Of a stretch of 64,000 nucleotides of DNA, positions 33,770-45,060 are shown piece by piece. The DNA comes from Ascarosepion bandense (lineage: Eukaryota; Mollusca; Cephalopoda; Sepiida; Sepiidae), in contig JBBBDQ010001184.1 of assembly GCA_037127315.1 (NCBI GenBank), forward strand, positions 1,456,001 to 1,520,000, written 5' to 3'. Position 1 is the first letter of the stretch, and each line of letters starts with the position of its first letter. A program made the translations under genes and the position numbers. Below the pieces are notes generated by a model, which saw only the letters and a list, made by a program, of their open reading frames with translations, made no database searches and had not been told where the DNA came from.

Positions 33770-35750
33770 TAGAGTCAAATTGCTCCATATAAGAGCCCTT
33801 AGACAAAAATGCTGGTCTCAATTTCTGACTCAAAACTTTGGCTGTAATATGTTGATGCCTTGCTTCAAAACCATATACAGTTTGCAAAGATTCCGTTGTT
33901 AACTTGACTGCCCGTTTCATGCCTTGGGAATGTGAGAGCAAATTTGGCAAGTCAAGCTTGGTTCCATTTAACGATGATTTCTGAAGTTCAAATTCAGAAT
34001 GTCTTCCGTCATTGGTGGTTCGAAAATGCCACATAATGATAAATTTATGAATCGTGTCCAGTGTGTGGCATTAAAATTAATGGTTGGTATTCTTTTGAAC
34101 CTTTTCTTCGTTGACTCCTCACTCCTGAAGGAATTTAAAAATTTATTTATTGATTCATTTAAAACCTTCCAGTCTCTACTATAATAATTATGGTGAAATT
34201 AGATAAAGTCTTTAAAATGATTCTATAAATTGCAATAAATAATTGAGTCATTGATATATAAATAAATATTTACTTACCTAATGGCCAAAACTCTTTTTAA
34301 AGCTTCTTCTCTTACTTCAACTTCATCAGATTTGAGCATGGAATATAGGTTTTCAGACAGTAAACAAAATGTACTTCCTTGTATATTTCTTAATATAATC
34401 TGTTGGATTACATGAGGCTGCTTCTTTATCTTCTGGATCATATTAAAAATGTGATTGTGGAATTTATTATTTCTTTTAATTTCAAATCAACAAGTGTCAT
34501 ACACATTTACAATAAAATGTATTAAACTGTGGAGTTTTGTTGTGAGCTTTTGTTAGTATGTGCCACGACTCCATAAACGCATAAGCCTGATGGCCAAAGT
34601 TAACGACCTTGCCTGGTTTAAAGGACCAAATTTCCGGAGGCATATCTAGAGTCAACCTTACCTCTAGAAATATCCACTGTGTATTCATACAGGAGTCTTT
34701 GGTCACAACTAAGATCATGTATTTCATCAATTTTCAAAATTGAATGCAACGGAAAATGATATTTGTGGTAAACTATGGCAATCATTTCAGCATAATTTCC
34801 CCAGAGGAGCACTGAATGCTGTAGGGCCTTTTGTGCAACCATCTATGTTTTTGAAAAGAGCTATGAAAGGTAATTCATTATGATTCAAATAGCAGCCAAT
34901 TGTGTGAAGATTTAAATATTTTTTTATAAAATTGCAACCATTCCACCTTCACAGCCTGTGTTGGCATTAGTGTTGTCAACAAGGAAAGACTTGATAGTGT
35001 TGTCACTGTTGAATTCATGCAAAACATCCACTACTTGCTCTGCATGAACAACACCTGTTGCACGACTATTAGGGAGAACTCTGTGTATCAGATTGACTTT
35101 CATGTGGTGCCTCCTTTGTAAAAGTTAAATGGCGTTCTTGTCCCTTAGTTTTTGTCATAGTTTTCTATCCATTTTCCGCCACAATTTCCTCATACAGCAA
35201 TGTGTCCTTATTCGTTCTTCCATCAACTGCAATACATATAAGGTTTTCCACACTTTCATCATGTTTTTGTTGGGCAGTTGTTTTCACTTTAGACTTTGCC
35301 CTATCAATTTTGCATTTATGTATAATATTTTTCATATTAATATTTGGTATAAGAAGGCCCATAGCCTTCAAATCAAAGAGCAAGGCATTGACAAGGCTGG
35401 CTCTAAGAATAGAAGATATGTCCCCACTGACTAACTTGAAAGCATATCTTGGAAATTATAAAGGCCTTTTGGATGACTCCTTGGCTGCAAATATACATCT
35501 TCTGGTTCTTTACCTGGAGATGAGTAGGAGGGAGAAGAAACATTAGCATGGACACTTGATGTTGAAGCTGTTGGTAATGAATCTAATTTTTTTCTTAACC
35601 TCTCTTTCCTTTTTACTTTTTTATAGCACTTTTATCAACAGGTCTAATCTGGAAAGTGCTCTTCGGCCCTATTTTGTCCCTCTGATCCTTTAGGTATTCA
35701 CGATCCTGAAATACCTAAAAAAATATATGCACTATCAAAATCAAAATCCA
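33770..35750 (-). pseudogene. Transposase-like protein of the 4.7-kb element (broken)
   Basis: Minus-strand pieces in order: FDLKAMGLLIPN and CIAVDGRTNKDTLL (35383-35165), LNHNELPFIALFKNIDG and GPTAFSAPLGKL (about 34890-34800), a run near 34730-34300 with ANR-like, VYDTCW-like and ENLYSMLKSDEVEVREEAL segments, RTTNDGRHSEFELQKSSLNG and SHSQGMKRAVKLTTE (34034-33900). The order resembles a group of unannotated invertebrate proteins with LHxNELPLRHL and PCHxQxxERxVKLxTEAS motifs, which I believe are transposases. Several stops and shifts. The catalytic residues could not be defined. Confidence 0.5.
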
Positions 35751-36407
35751 CGGATATTTTTAAAATAAATTTGATAAAATTTGAAATAAATACATTAAAT
35801 TAAAAGTAATCTTTACTTACCTTAAAGTAGAGTTACTTCCGAGAATAGCTCTTAAATAGGCTTTTTAATAAATAAATATTAACTTTAAAAATATAAACAA
35901 ATCAGAATAATTATAAAAATTGAATTTTTCATTAAAATAAGACTTAACTATTAAAAGAATACAAGAGATATTCGTGATAATTAAAAGCGTAAAAGTGTAA
36001 ACAAAGTAAAAACAATCATTTACGGGGATTACCATAAAAGATAACAGTAAATAAAACGGCATACGTAAATAGTTATTTGTATATTAAACTAAATATCATA
36101 GTGTTTTTATTCCTTTTTAATTTTGATGTTTTCAATTAATTTTCTAAAAAAAAGAAAACTAAACTTTAAAATATCTATTATTAAGCGTATTGAATTTGTT
36201 TTCTTTTTGTTAAAACTCGGGTTTTATTTAAGCGACACATGTTTCCGGTGACACCTATATCGCGATAAAAATACCAATTTATTTCGTCTTTAAGTTTTAT
36301 TGCTCAAATAAATACAAAGTTTTAATGAAAAATATTTCTTGTGATAACTCTTGACATTATTTTGTAACTTTAAGTGCGATTTTTTACAGTTCCAAAATCG
36401 ACCTACC

Positions 36408-36410
<3 letters not shown>

Positions 36411-36460
<50 letters not shown>
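36411..36460. repeat. (TA)n
   Basis: Continuation of the tract interrupted by the 4.7-kb transposon, followed by TTGCATTTGGCCCAAAC. Confidence 0.95.
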
Positions 36461-36462
<2 letters not shown>

Positions 36463-36477
36463 CATTTGGCCCAAACT

Positions 36478-37200
36478 CCCGCCATTAAGTTACTGCTCAT
36501 TTGCTATCAACTTGGTGGGTGGAGAATGCAAGTTTTTGCTAGTTGCAATCGCTTTGGGCTAAAATATAACTTAACATTCGAAGCTGGAAAGAGCTCCTAT
36601 AAAAGATGATTTAGACTCGATCCCAGAAGATATTCAGTCTGAGATGGTATGTAACATTAGCTGAAAAAAGAAAATTCTATCCCTTCTCAAATTTGCTAAT
36701 CGCTTTAGGTTACCTGAATATTGGCTTTCTAATGGCGACTATGTCCTTCCTGCCAGAGCTGCAGGGTACTGTGATAGAATTTGCAGGTTTATCTGCGCTG
36801 GAGCGGTACATGAGACTGTCAAAAAAGTTTTATTCAAGGCTCTCCAAGAACATTTCGTGTCTCACATATCTAAAAATGTCCACGGGGACGAGGCTAACTT
36901 GCATAGTCATCTGTAGATCTTTGTGCCTGTTCATCTCCACTCTAACAGATGACCTTTTTTCATATATATATATGTATATATATATAACGTGTATATGAAA
37001 AATATGTATTGAAATAAAGGTACATCAATGATTATGTGGCCTAATAATGACGAGTGTTTTCTGTGTGCCATGTCCCTTTAGGACGTTGGCGATTATGTTT
37101 CTCTACAATTTCCTGACAATTTTAACTCTTTGTAAGTCTTGTTTTTTCCTATCGCTCCTAAAACCTCTTTTGCCAACTATTTAGACAAACTCGTAAGATA
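36478..37200. other. Unassigned sequence with possible coding trace
   Basis: Around 36700-36900 a plus frame reads RLPEYWLSNGDYVLPARAAG then CAGAVHETVKKVLFKAL. It has unusually coherent composition for this window, but no family was recognised. (TA)n lies at about 36963-36990. Confidence 0.3.
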
Positions 37201-37204
37201 GATT

Positions 37205-37770
37205 ACTCACTGCTTTTCTTGTTGTTCCTGTCCTGTGAGTGCCAAAGTTTTCAAGCCCTCTTTTCTTATTATGTGCCCTAGATACTTCAATTTTCTTTTC
37301 CTAATCTTAAGTATAAGTCTCGCTTTTGTTTCCATTTTTAGTAAATCTTCATCATTGCTGACATGTTCAGCCCATGATATTCTCAAATTTCTGCTGTAGA
37401 ACCACATTTCAGTTGATTCTAATCTCTTCATTCGTAATAATTGTCTAGCATTCACTCCCATGTAAGAGAACAATATTTGATAACATTTCAGTACTTTTTT
37501 CTTTGTTTATAGAAAAATTTTCTTGTTTCTTAAAACATACTTTTCGAAGACATCTTTCACTATCCTACACAGATTAAGCATATATTTTGCCCAACAAATA
37601 TTTAGTTTTCTACATGATCTGTTTTTGGGAATAAGATTTTACATAGATAATGCAGGTAGATCAGACAGAAAAAGTTTCAGATCAAAATTGGCGTATCTGG
37701 CATCATCTGCCCGATTAAATATCGTATTGTCTTTTAACACATGTAACAGAGTTCTCATTCTTTTTCTGTC
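37205..37770 (-). pseudogene. RTE-like LINE fragment
   Basis: The minus frame at 37473-37207 reads KRLESTEMWFYSRNLRISWA, NDEDLLKMETKARLILKIRK and KLKYLGHIIRKEGLKTLALTG, the C-terminal block of RTE-type elements (ExWxYRRxLxISW, KxxYLGHIxR). Upstream, a RADDARYAN trace of the polymerase box lies near 37700. Frames are broken at 37475 and beyond. Confidence 0.65.
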
Positions 37771-38450
37771 TTAAAATCGTCTCATGTTTGCTTGATCTTC
37801 AAAAACTATAAAGAAATAATTATAGCGGTATGTTCGGTTGCTTTTAAATTAACCGGTGGCGGTTACTGCGATTGACGTAATCAACAGTCATGCCAATTTG
37901 TTCAAAGACGAAATAAAAAGATCAAATTTTTTTCAGTGGCGCCAATCTGTCTGATTTTATGAGTGTCGAGTAGATCTCTCGATGACATCTAACAAAGGAC
38001 CCTCAAATCGCAATTAATACAAAAATATATAAGTGTCAAAAGTTTCAACATACCTCAACGCTGCTAGAAACAATCACAGCATACAACATCGATATATTTT
38101 TAAGTTTATGGCGTTGAAATTTAAAGATTTAGGCAGTGTCTACGTTTAATATTACACAGAAAAATCATTTCTGCGGACAAGTGTTAATTTACAAGTCTCC
38201 TATATTCATGACAAAAAATATTTGATTATTATTACCATGACTTAATGATTTCATATTTCATATATATATATATAATGGACTCACCCATCGGATTTGATGT
38301 ATGAAGATCTGACAGATTAATTGTTTCAAGGTAAACCGCCAGAAGACCCACACAAGTAATTTGATTAAAGTGATGTAAGATTGTGCAGAAACATTCACAC
38401 TTTTCAGAACTATTTATACATACAGTCGGTGCATATAAATGCCACAGATG
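37771..38450. other. Unassigned sequence
   Basis: AT-rich. A short (TA)n at 38262-38274 precedes a TGGACTCACCCATCGGATTT segment loosely similar to TGATGGATTCTCCCGTCGAT at 61861. Confidence 0.4.
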
Positions 38451-38454
38451 AAGC

Positions 38455-38774
<320 letters not shown>

Positions 38775-38996
38775 TATGCCAACAACAATATCAATAGTAA
38801 AACTAGTATTAATCAAGCTATAGATTAACTCGTCTTGTATAACCCACCGAGAATAAACTCGGAGGAAAAAAAGGGGAAGCAAAAAAAAAAAAACAAACGA
38901 AGTACATGAGCGCAAAAAGTTAAGCACTCGTAAGAAAGAAAAAAACCCAAGGACAAAAATCCTAACACTAAAGCGCTCAATACCAAAGTAGAGCAA

Positions 38997-39209
38997 ACAA
39001 AGACAGAAATCTAAGCAAAAGCCAACAACCGACCACGGTTTCACCTAACGGCTCGTCAGGGAAATTGGCTAACAGCAAAGATTTAAAATAGCAAATATAT
39101 AGGAACTCAAATCAAAAGATTTTTACATTTTTGTTGTCAGCCAATTTCCCTGACAAGCCGTTAGGCAAAACCGTGGTCAGTTGTTGGCTCTTGCTTAGAT
39201 TTCTGTCTT

Positions 39210-39212
<3 letters not shown>
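38997..39212. mobile_element. Foldback MITE with 80-bp arms
   Basis: The left arm 38997-39076 (ACAAAGACAGAAATCTAAGC ... CAGGGAAATTGGCTAAC) and right arm 39131-39212 are inverted copies with about 90 % identity and a loop of about 54 bp. No coding. (TA)n begins right after it. Confidence 0.85.
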
Positions 39213-39213
<1 letters not shown>

Positions 39214-39273
<60 letters not shown>

Positions 39274-39281
39274 AATAATTG
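39214..39281. repeat. (TA)n followed by (TAA)n
   Basis: TA to about 39258, then TAA repeats. Confidence 0.95.
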
Positions 39282-40031
39282 GAATAACTATTTTCTGCGT
39301 TCCTGAGTATTGGAGTTCTCATCGAAATTTTCTTTTCGTGTGAAATGAATCCTTTCTATGTTGGATCTGAAGAGACGTCCGCAGCCATTAAATTATAGGG
39401 TAGGAATGTTCCGTAATGGGATGATGCTGTCTGTAATATTTTTGGTTTCTTTTTTTGTCTTCTGTTTGTCTACTTTTCTTTTTTCTTTTTTTTGTGGGGG
39501 TATTATTTTTACTTATATTTTTGAATGCTCTTCTTCAATTGGTTCTTTCTCCAGCTTCCATCTATTATTTGACCGAATCGATTTCTGTCCCCAGAATGTT
39601 TTCTAAAACCATTGATTTGAATAGCCTTATATTTAGTAGCTTTTATAAAATGTTGGTTGGTTGTTTTGTTTTTACGGCATATCAACCTCGGCAGGTCATT
39701 TATTGCCAACTAATTGTTTATTTATTTATTGCTGGTAATACCTTTTTCTTTCGACAATTTATTGTTTTTTTATATAGGTTTTGTATTTAGTAATACTTTG
39801 TTCTATTCGAGTATCAAGATTCATTGGGATTTGTTTTTTAAGGGGAGGGTCCCCATGCCCTACCCTGTTATTTAACCCATAACGGGAGGGAAGGGACGGA
39901 TTAATACCTTTCCCAAGGGTACCAGTGCTTAGGTGAATGCAGGGTATTCAACTGGAATTCGAACCCGGCTCACCGATTTCTTTTTTCGAGCCGATATGCA
40001 CTGCACCACAACACACATACGTCACTATACA

Positions 40032-40148
40032 CTTACAGCAACTGGTATTCCCAAGCGGTCACCCATCTAAGTACTGACCAGGCTCAACGTTGCTTAATTT
40101 CGGTGATTGAGCGAGAACCGATGTATTCAACGTGATATGGCCGTAAGC
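40032..40148 (-). ncRNA. 5S rRNA-derived unit, inner
   Basis: 117 nt, essentially full 5S length from GCTTACGGCCATATCACGTT to CCAGTTGCTGTAAGT, with the Box A (AATTAAGCAACGTTGAG) and Box C (AGTACTTAGATGGGTGACC) regions. It differs from a consensus animal 5S at about 15 positions. Confidence 0.9.
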
Positions 40149-40168
40149 ACGCCCAAACATCACTATAC

Positions 40169-40286
40169 GCTTACAACACCTGGTATTCCCAAGCGGCCAC
40201 CCATCTAAGTACTGACCAGCCTCAACGTTGCTTAACTTCGGTGATTGAGCGAGAACCGGTGTATTCTACGTGATATGGCCATAAGC
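40169..40286 (-). ncRNA. 5S rRNA-derived unit, outer
   Basis: 118 nt, from GCTTATGGCCATATCACGTA to ACCAGGTGTTGTAAGC, with GAAGTTAAGCAACGTTGAGG. Slightly closer to real 5S than the inner unit. Confidence 0.9.
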
Positions 40287-40527
40287 ATTTATAAAATGTT
40301 CAGTAAAATAAACAGTAATATGTGAAGCATAAATAAAACAAACATACACAACGATAACAATGTTAAAATAAACGGTTGAATTAATAACCTTATGGAACTT
40401 GAAATATATAACACATAAATTAATGCCAAACTTAAATAATTTAAATATTAATATGCTTAAAAAGTTTTTTTTAAATATATTACTGAGTTTCCTTTACTTG
40501 AAATTAAATTTTGTCACATAGTGTTGT

Positions 40528-40862
40528 CCATATTTTTTTTAATCGTACCACCCCGAGCAAGGCGGTAACGCCACTGAAGTGCAGGGGGCTACGTAATAGT
40601 GAAAAGATTGGAAAAGAAAAGGCCGGAAACCACATCCTAAACAGGGAACAAGGGATGAGCCTCTTAACCTGTTCAATGGGGGATATATAGATCTATCTAC
40701 TCTACATCTAATTGAAAAAAAAGAAACCAAAGTGAGAAGATTGGAAAAGAGAAAGCCGGAAACCACATCCTAAACAGGGAACAAGAGATGAGCCTCTTAA
40801 TCTGTTCAATAGACGTGGGTGGAGTGTGAACCGGGCGATAGATAGATCTATCTACTCCAATT
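40528..40862 (-). mobile_element. Non-autonomous element with family J tail, second copy
   Basis: Same layout as at 8.3 kb: an A run (minus strand), the J-like tail (40540-40595), then two tandem units, the first shortened to about 134 bp (40597 and 40731). The second ends at CTATCTACTCCAATTT. Confidence 0.8.
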
Positions 40863-41768
40863 TAATCTTTCAATTAACCATTTTGAATACTTAGTATTGA
40901 ATGAGCGAATCACAAATAACATTTCATTACTAACATTTCAAACTTAGCTGAAAATCCGTTGAAAAGGATTAGCTTTCTGGTTGACCTTTACCAAGAAGAG
41001 CACCGAAAATGTAGAACGCGTGCGCGCTCAAATTCAAAGCAAGTCGGCGATTGACAATGTAAGAAATGGAAGCTCTGTACATTTCATAGTCTGTCAAAAA
41101 CAATCAGCAAGATCAAGATAAACAAAGAAAGAATAGGGAAGGCAATCAGGAAAAGTGAAGAGATTGAATCTTGCTTGATCGGCAGCCGACAAACAACAAA
41201 TCCCCGCATTCAAAACACAGAAACGGGGAAGTTTCCAAATGCAGGCATAAGATATTGTGGAGAGCTGATTATACATTGACATCCTGTCGACAATGAACAT
41301 TTAGAATATCACTAATCGTCACTGAAATACCTACAAATAATAAACTAGATGTTATAACAGATAAAATAAGTAAAGCGATAAGGTGATAGACGCCAATGTT
41401 TTTATAAGACCGTAATTTTATCTCGAGATTGAAGATTTGAGCCACGTTGCTTTTACATATACAATGGAAAGATAGTTGTCCAGTTGTTTTAGAGTAGCTA
41501 TTGCCCAAATTCCTACACAATTGTACATTGTTTTTCTTTCTTTTTTTCTTTTTGATTCTTTTTACATTAAGGTTCACTTTGTAAATGGTCCAGGAGCCAC
41601 TTGAGTTAGAAACTTACGCTAAGCTGCAATTTGTGCGGATATAAGTGGAAGATAACGGTTACTCCTAGACTTGAACAGGGTAAAACTGTAGTGATCAGTG
41701 AAAAGTTCTCTTCGGAGTCGCTTCCACAGAGCAGTGATTCGTGAAACGAAGCTCTTCGAGTATTTATG

Positions 41769-41822
<54 letters not shown>

Positions 41823-42975
41823 ATGTGTTATATCTTAGAGGTGAGAATCGTAATAAAACTCCATAGCAAATATCAATTCTACATTTTAACCTTTTTTTTT
41901 AAATGATGAATACCATTTTCACAAACTCTTTTTCAATATTCTACGTAACAATAATCAATTTAAAATCAATTTTACATCGAAGAACTATTTACATACAAAA
42001 CATCAAATGCACGTAGCCATTTTGAAAACAAAATTAATACAGAACAACCGTTCAAAATCTATTTGCACAAAACCGCTAAAGAAAAAACTGTTTGCTCTAA
42101 AAAAACTTTCTAAATCTCTTTAAATAAATCGTTTATAACTTTGTTAAAATAATTCAGTATGATATCCATTTTTCGTAAATGTTTTTTTAAATCAATATCA
42201 TCCTGAGAGCTATTTCGACATGAAGATCTACTACAAATCAACATACTGTGTAAAAAGCTCTTATTATTTTTTCTTGTCATTTTCAATGTACAATTACCTC
42301 TAACAGCAGTCCCCAGGCACACCAATTCACACATATAAAATAAAATTAATCTTTAAACATTTCTGTTCTTTGTTAACTCACAAACGTGCTGCAGGTCGCA
42401 GTTCTTCCCACCTCTTTAATGATTTTACGGGAAATGGGGAATTACATTAATAGTTCTTTTAATGTCGTCTTTCAATACATATACTATGATTGTTCATCTA
42501 ATGTCTACATATTTTTGTCTATTTGGTATTGATGAGAAAGCCATTTCCATTATATTTACTCTGCTTCCAGTGCTCTTAATTTTTGCTAAAACCGATATTA
42601 ATATAAAGTCTTTTTATAATGTTCGTTTCTTGAAATTAACATACATCAATGTTAAAAAAAATTCACGTCTTGAGCCACGAATACTTTTTTCACAAGTATT
42701 CTAGCATTGATAATCCTGATGGTAAAACCTTTATATACGATTGCAGGTACTTACAAAGTTTTAAATTAGAAGTTGCCAACTCTTAACTGTTAACCACAAG
42801 AGAGGTCATTACCTTCCACACAAAAAGGTTTGCAAGCTCTCAGTATTGTCCACACAAAACACTACATATGTCGTTCTCACAGAATCCATCAAGGGTGATT
42901 TTAAAGCCATTTACATTGGCGACAATCATCGCATTCACTAGCAGCTTATACCCTTTCGGTGCATGAGCACTTAGT
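40863..42975. other. Unassigned sequence with a (TA)n tract
   Basis: No gene recognised. (TA)n at about 41768-41819. The segment 41690-41765 (TCTTCGGAGTCGCTTCCACA, GAAACGAAGCTCTTCGAG) looks like part of a repeat ending at the microsatellite, family unknown. Confidence 0.4.
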
Positions 42976-42977
42976 TG

Positions 42978-43345
42978 TGTTGTAATGGTTAACAAGCTTG
43001 TCTCGCTATATTAATTACTACAGAGTAATGAGTTCGAATCCCACTAGGTGCTACATACTTGCGGCATCGTGCAACATATAAGCTTCACTTAGAAAATCAT
43101 TATTAGGTACTTCGACTCGGTGAAATGTTTAGCAAGCATGTTTTGCAAGACCAGTTACGACTGAGTGGTGAGTTTGATCCTCACTAAGTGTTCCATACTT
43201 TTGACCTTGTGTGCCATCTAAGCTTGCCTTAAAAAATCATTATTAAGCATTTCGATAAAATTGTTTCGCTAGATTAGCACCGAGTAGTGATTTCGATCCT
43301 CATTGGGTGTCCAATACTTCTGATTATGTGCCATATTTAACCTAT
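42978..43345 (+). repeat. tRNA-like tandem trimer
   Basis: Three units at about 42981, 43121 and 43245 (spacing about 140 and 122 bp). Each contains a TTGTCTCGCTAGAT-like segment and a B-box-like segment; unit 1 has AGTTCGAATCCC (43031-43042). Related to 26.06-26.27 kb. Confidence 0.7.
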
Positions 43346-43499
43346 GCTTACTAAATCTCTATATCATTTTCGTGCAAATTCCGTCCGCTTATGTGGATGG
43401 CCAAATAGACTTTCTTTTTTTTTCCTTTTTTTTTTTTGATATTCTGTGATAAACTTTGAGAATTCTAACAGTTAATAAAATTTGGATATTTCATCATCA

Positions 43500-43758
43500 T
43501 CCCTGCTGCAGGCCAACCTAAGGGTAAACGAAACAGACAGCACCCTCTAGGATGATCTATTGTCGGTAAATCTTAGTACTTGTCATGTCCGTTCACCTTT
43601 TATGTGTTTGACCAGTTTTTGCGTAGCTGTTCCCGCTTGAGTCCGTTTTCAACAATACCTTGCATCATGGTATTGCATAGACTGTTATATGCCGTGTGAT
43701 GTCGTCAACCCCTGACATCTTCCGACATTTAACAGTGACAAGCAGCCTTTGAGAATTC
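43500..43758 (-). pseudogene. LINE C-terminal piece, part 2
   Basis: Minus strand QRLLVTVKCRKMSG (about 43745-43700) and, in another frame, QGIVENGLKREQLRKNW (about 43670-43610) match the QExLLxTVKRRKLxWFGH and GRQRKNWxDN end of a common LINE group. The piece continues the fragment at 44.76-45.06 kb. Confidence 0.5.
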
Positions 43759-44761
43759 ACCCGCCCGATCGACTCAGTTGATTAAAAACTTAATTGGGCG
43801 ATTAAATTTTATTGCTTTATTCGCCCGCGGTCGATTAAAAAGCTCTCAACGAAACGTGTCCCTTCAAATATAGAAAAAGAAAATCTGATTCCTTTTATAA
43901 CCCAAAAGTATGCCATTGAAGATTCAACAATTTACTTAGAATGACCTACAATGATATTATTGAACTTTTTGGTCTTATGCATGGGGCCTGATTTACGTCG
44001 AAATGTGTAGTTAAACAAAAGGCAGTGACACCCCGCAATCATTAAAGCAAGATCTGACGAATGGAATTTAGATTAAATAGCTCCTGTCTCGCTTTTATCG
44101 TCCCGGTCATTGTATAATTAACGCTTCCGGAGTGGAGCCAAATGGCAGAGTAGAGCCAAAATGTTGTCCATATTAAAGACGCAGACAGATTTTTAGAAAA
44201 ACATATGGAAAAATATTATCCTTGGCATCTATATTTCCTTCCCTCTTATGAAAAGTAAAAAAGAACATTTGAATGAAAGAAAAAAGAAACGCATAGTTCT
44301 TTCAACCATGCAGCGAAAAACAAATTATACAATAATTTTTTCATGGAAAGTCTTTTAGAAAATCAGATTTGTTATTTTTTTTTATCATCTATGAGATGGA
44401 GGTTATAGTCAAACAGAAGAAATAAGCTACCAATTTAGGTACCTCCACTCAATTGCCAAAAAAAAAAACAGCATATGATGATGTTAAAAGGGCTAATACT
44501 TAATAAAAACAAAGTCTTATCATCAAAATGTTTATGATATTATTAAGAGTAAAGACCAAATTTTGTTGTTATTATTCTTATAAATATGTGAAATCATTTA
44601 TAAGACGTTCGAAATTTTAATTAAAATTTCATTTTTTTTTTTGTTATCCGTCGGCGATTCACGCTGGTTACATAAGGCGACTATTAAGAAAATGGAGTCT
44701 GTAGAGTAAAATGATTTTGGGGCGAGTAAATTTTCCCTCACTCTCGACCGCCGGTCGAGTG
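43759..44761. mobile_element. CACTA-like non-autonomous element
   Basis: About 1.0 kb, ends CACCCGCCCG (left) and CACTCGACCG (minus strand, right), flanked on both sides by ATT. Short CAC-type inverted ends with a 3-bp duplication fit EnSpm/CACTA elements. A near-perfect 17-bp palindrome CTCGACCGCCGGTCGAG sits at 44743-44759. No transposase was found inside. Confidence 0.45.
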
Positions 44762-45060
44762 ATTTCTTTTTAAAATCTCAAATACTGGTGACAATGATAG
44801 ATCCCTGTCAACGCACGAGATTTTGGCCTTGCTACGTACATAGTCAATGGTTTCATACTTTCGATAGGAGATGCGGAGAAGCTTTCTGAAGCATTTGTTC
44901 TTGGTTGCCTGAATCCTTTTTCCTGTCTCAGCAAGGAATACCCACGTCTCACAAAAGTAGTAGAGGATTGTTACAACCAGTGATTTGCATAGACTGGACA
45001 TGCTATAAAACATTTGATTGCTGAAAACAAACCAAATGAAATGAACCAAATGAAAAACAT
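44762..45060 (-). pseudogene. LINE C-terminal piece, part 1
   Basis: Minus frame 45049-44738: ILYYFCETWVFLAETGKRIQ and KCFRKLLRISYRKYETIDYV, the YGCETWTLxAExxRRIxxFExKCLRKLLRISY block of LINE reverse transcriptases. It is cut by the CACTA-like element at 44761 and resumes at 43758. Confidence 0.6.

Larger units (their letters stand above)
31675..36409 (-). mobile_element. 4.7-kb DNA transposon of unplaced family, inserted in a (TA)n tract
   Basis: Ends are inverted: AGGGTAGGTTGATTTT at 31675 and, on the minus strand, AGGGTAGGTCGATTTT at 36409, one mismatch in 16, with TA repeat on both outer sides. The minus strand between about 35750 and 33770 encodes a decayed protein (see next entry). A family J LINE on the plus strand fills 31949-33735. 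The ends and the TA flanks point to a cut-and-paste element with TA or AT target preference. I could not place it in a named superfamily. Confidence 0.7.
39655..40286 (-). repeat. SINE with 5S-5S-tRNA triple head
   Basis: Minus orientation, 5' to 3': a 5S-like unit (40286-40169), a 20-bp linker, a second 5S-like unit (40148-40032), a 13-bp linker, a tRNA-like head (about 40018-39953; A-box-like TGGTGCAGTGC at plus 39998-40008, B box in GGGTTCGAATTCC at 39954-39966), then a body with CCCTTGGGAAAGGTATTAAT and GTTATGGGTTAAATAACAGG, and a 3' end reading GGTTGATATGCCGTAAAAAC. Three Pol III internal promoters in a row are unusual. The 13.3-kb copy has the same body with one 5S unit. Confidence 0.85.

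Noticed and set aside
40032..40286. Genuine tandem 5S rRNA genes
   Set aside because: Both units have many substitutions at conserved 5S positions, lack a terminator T run after the 3' end, and continue into a tRNA-like head and SINE body.
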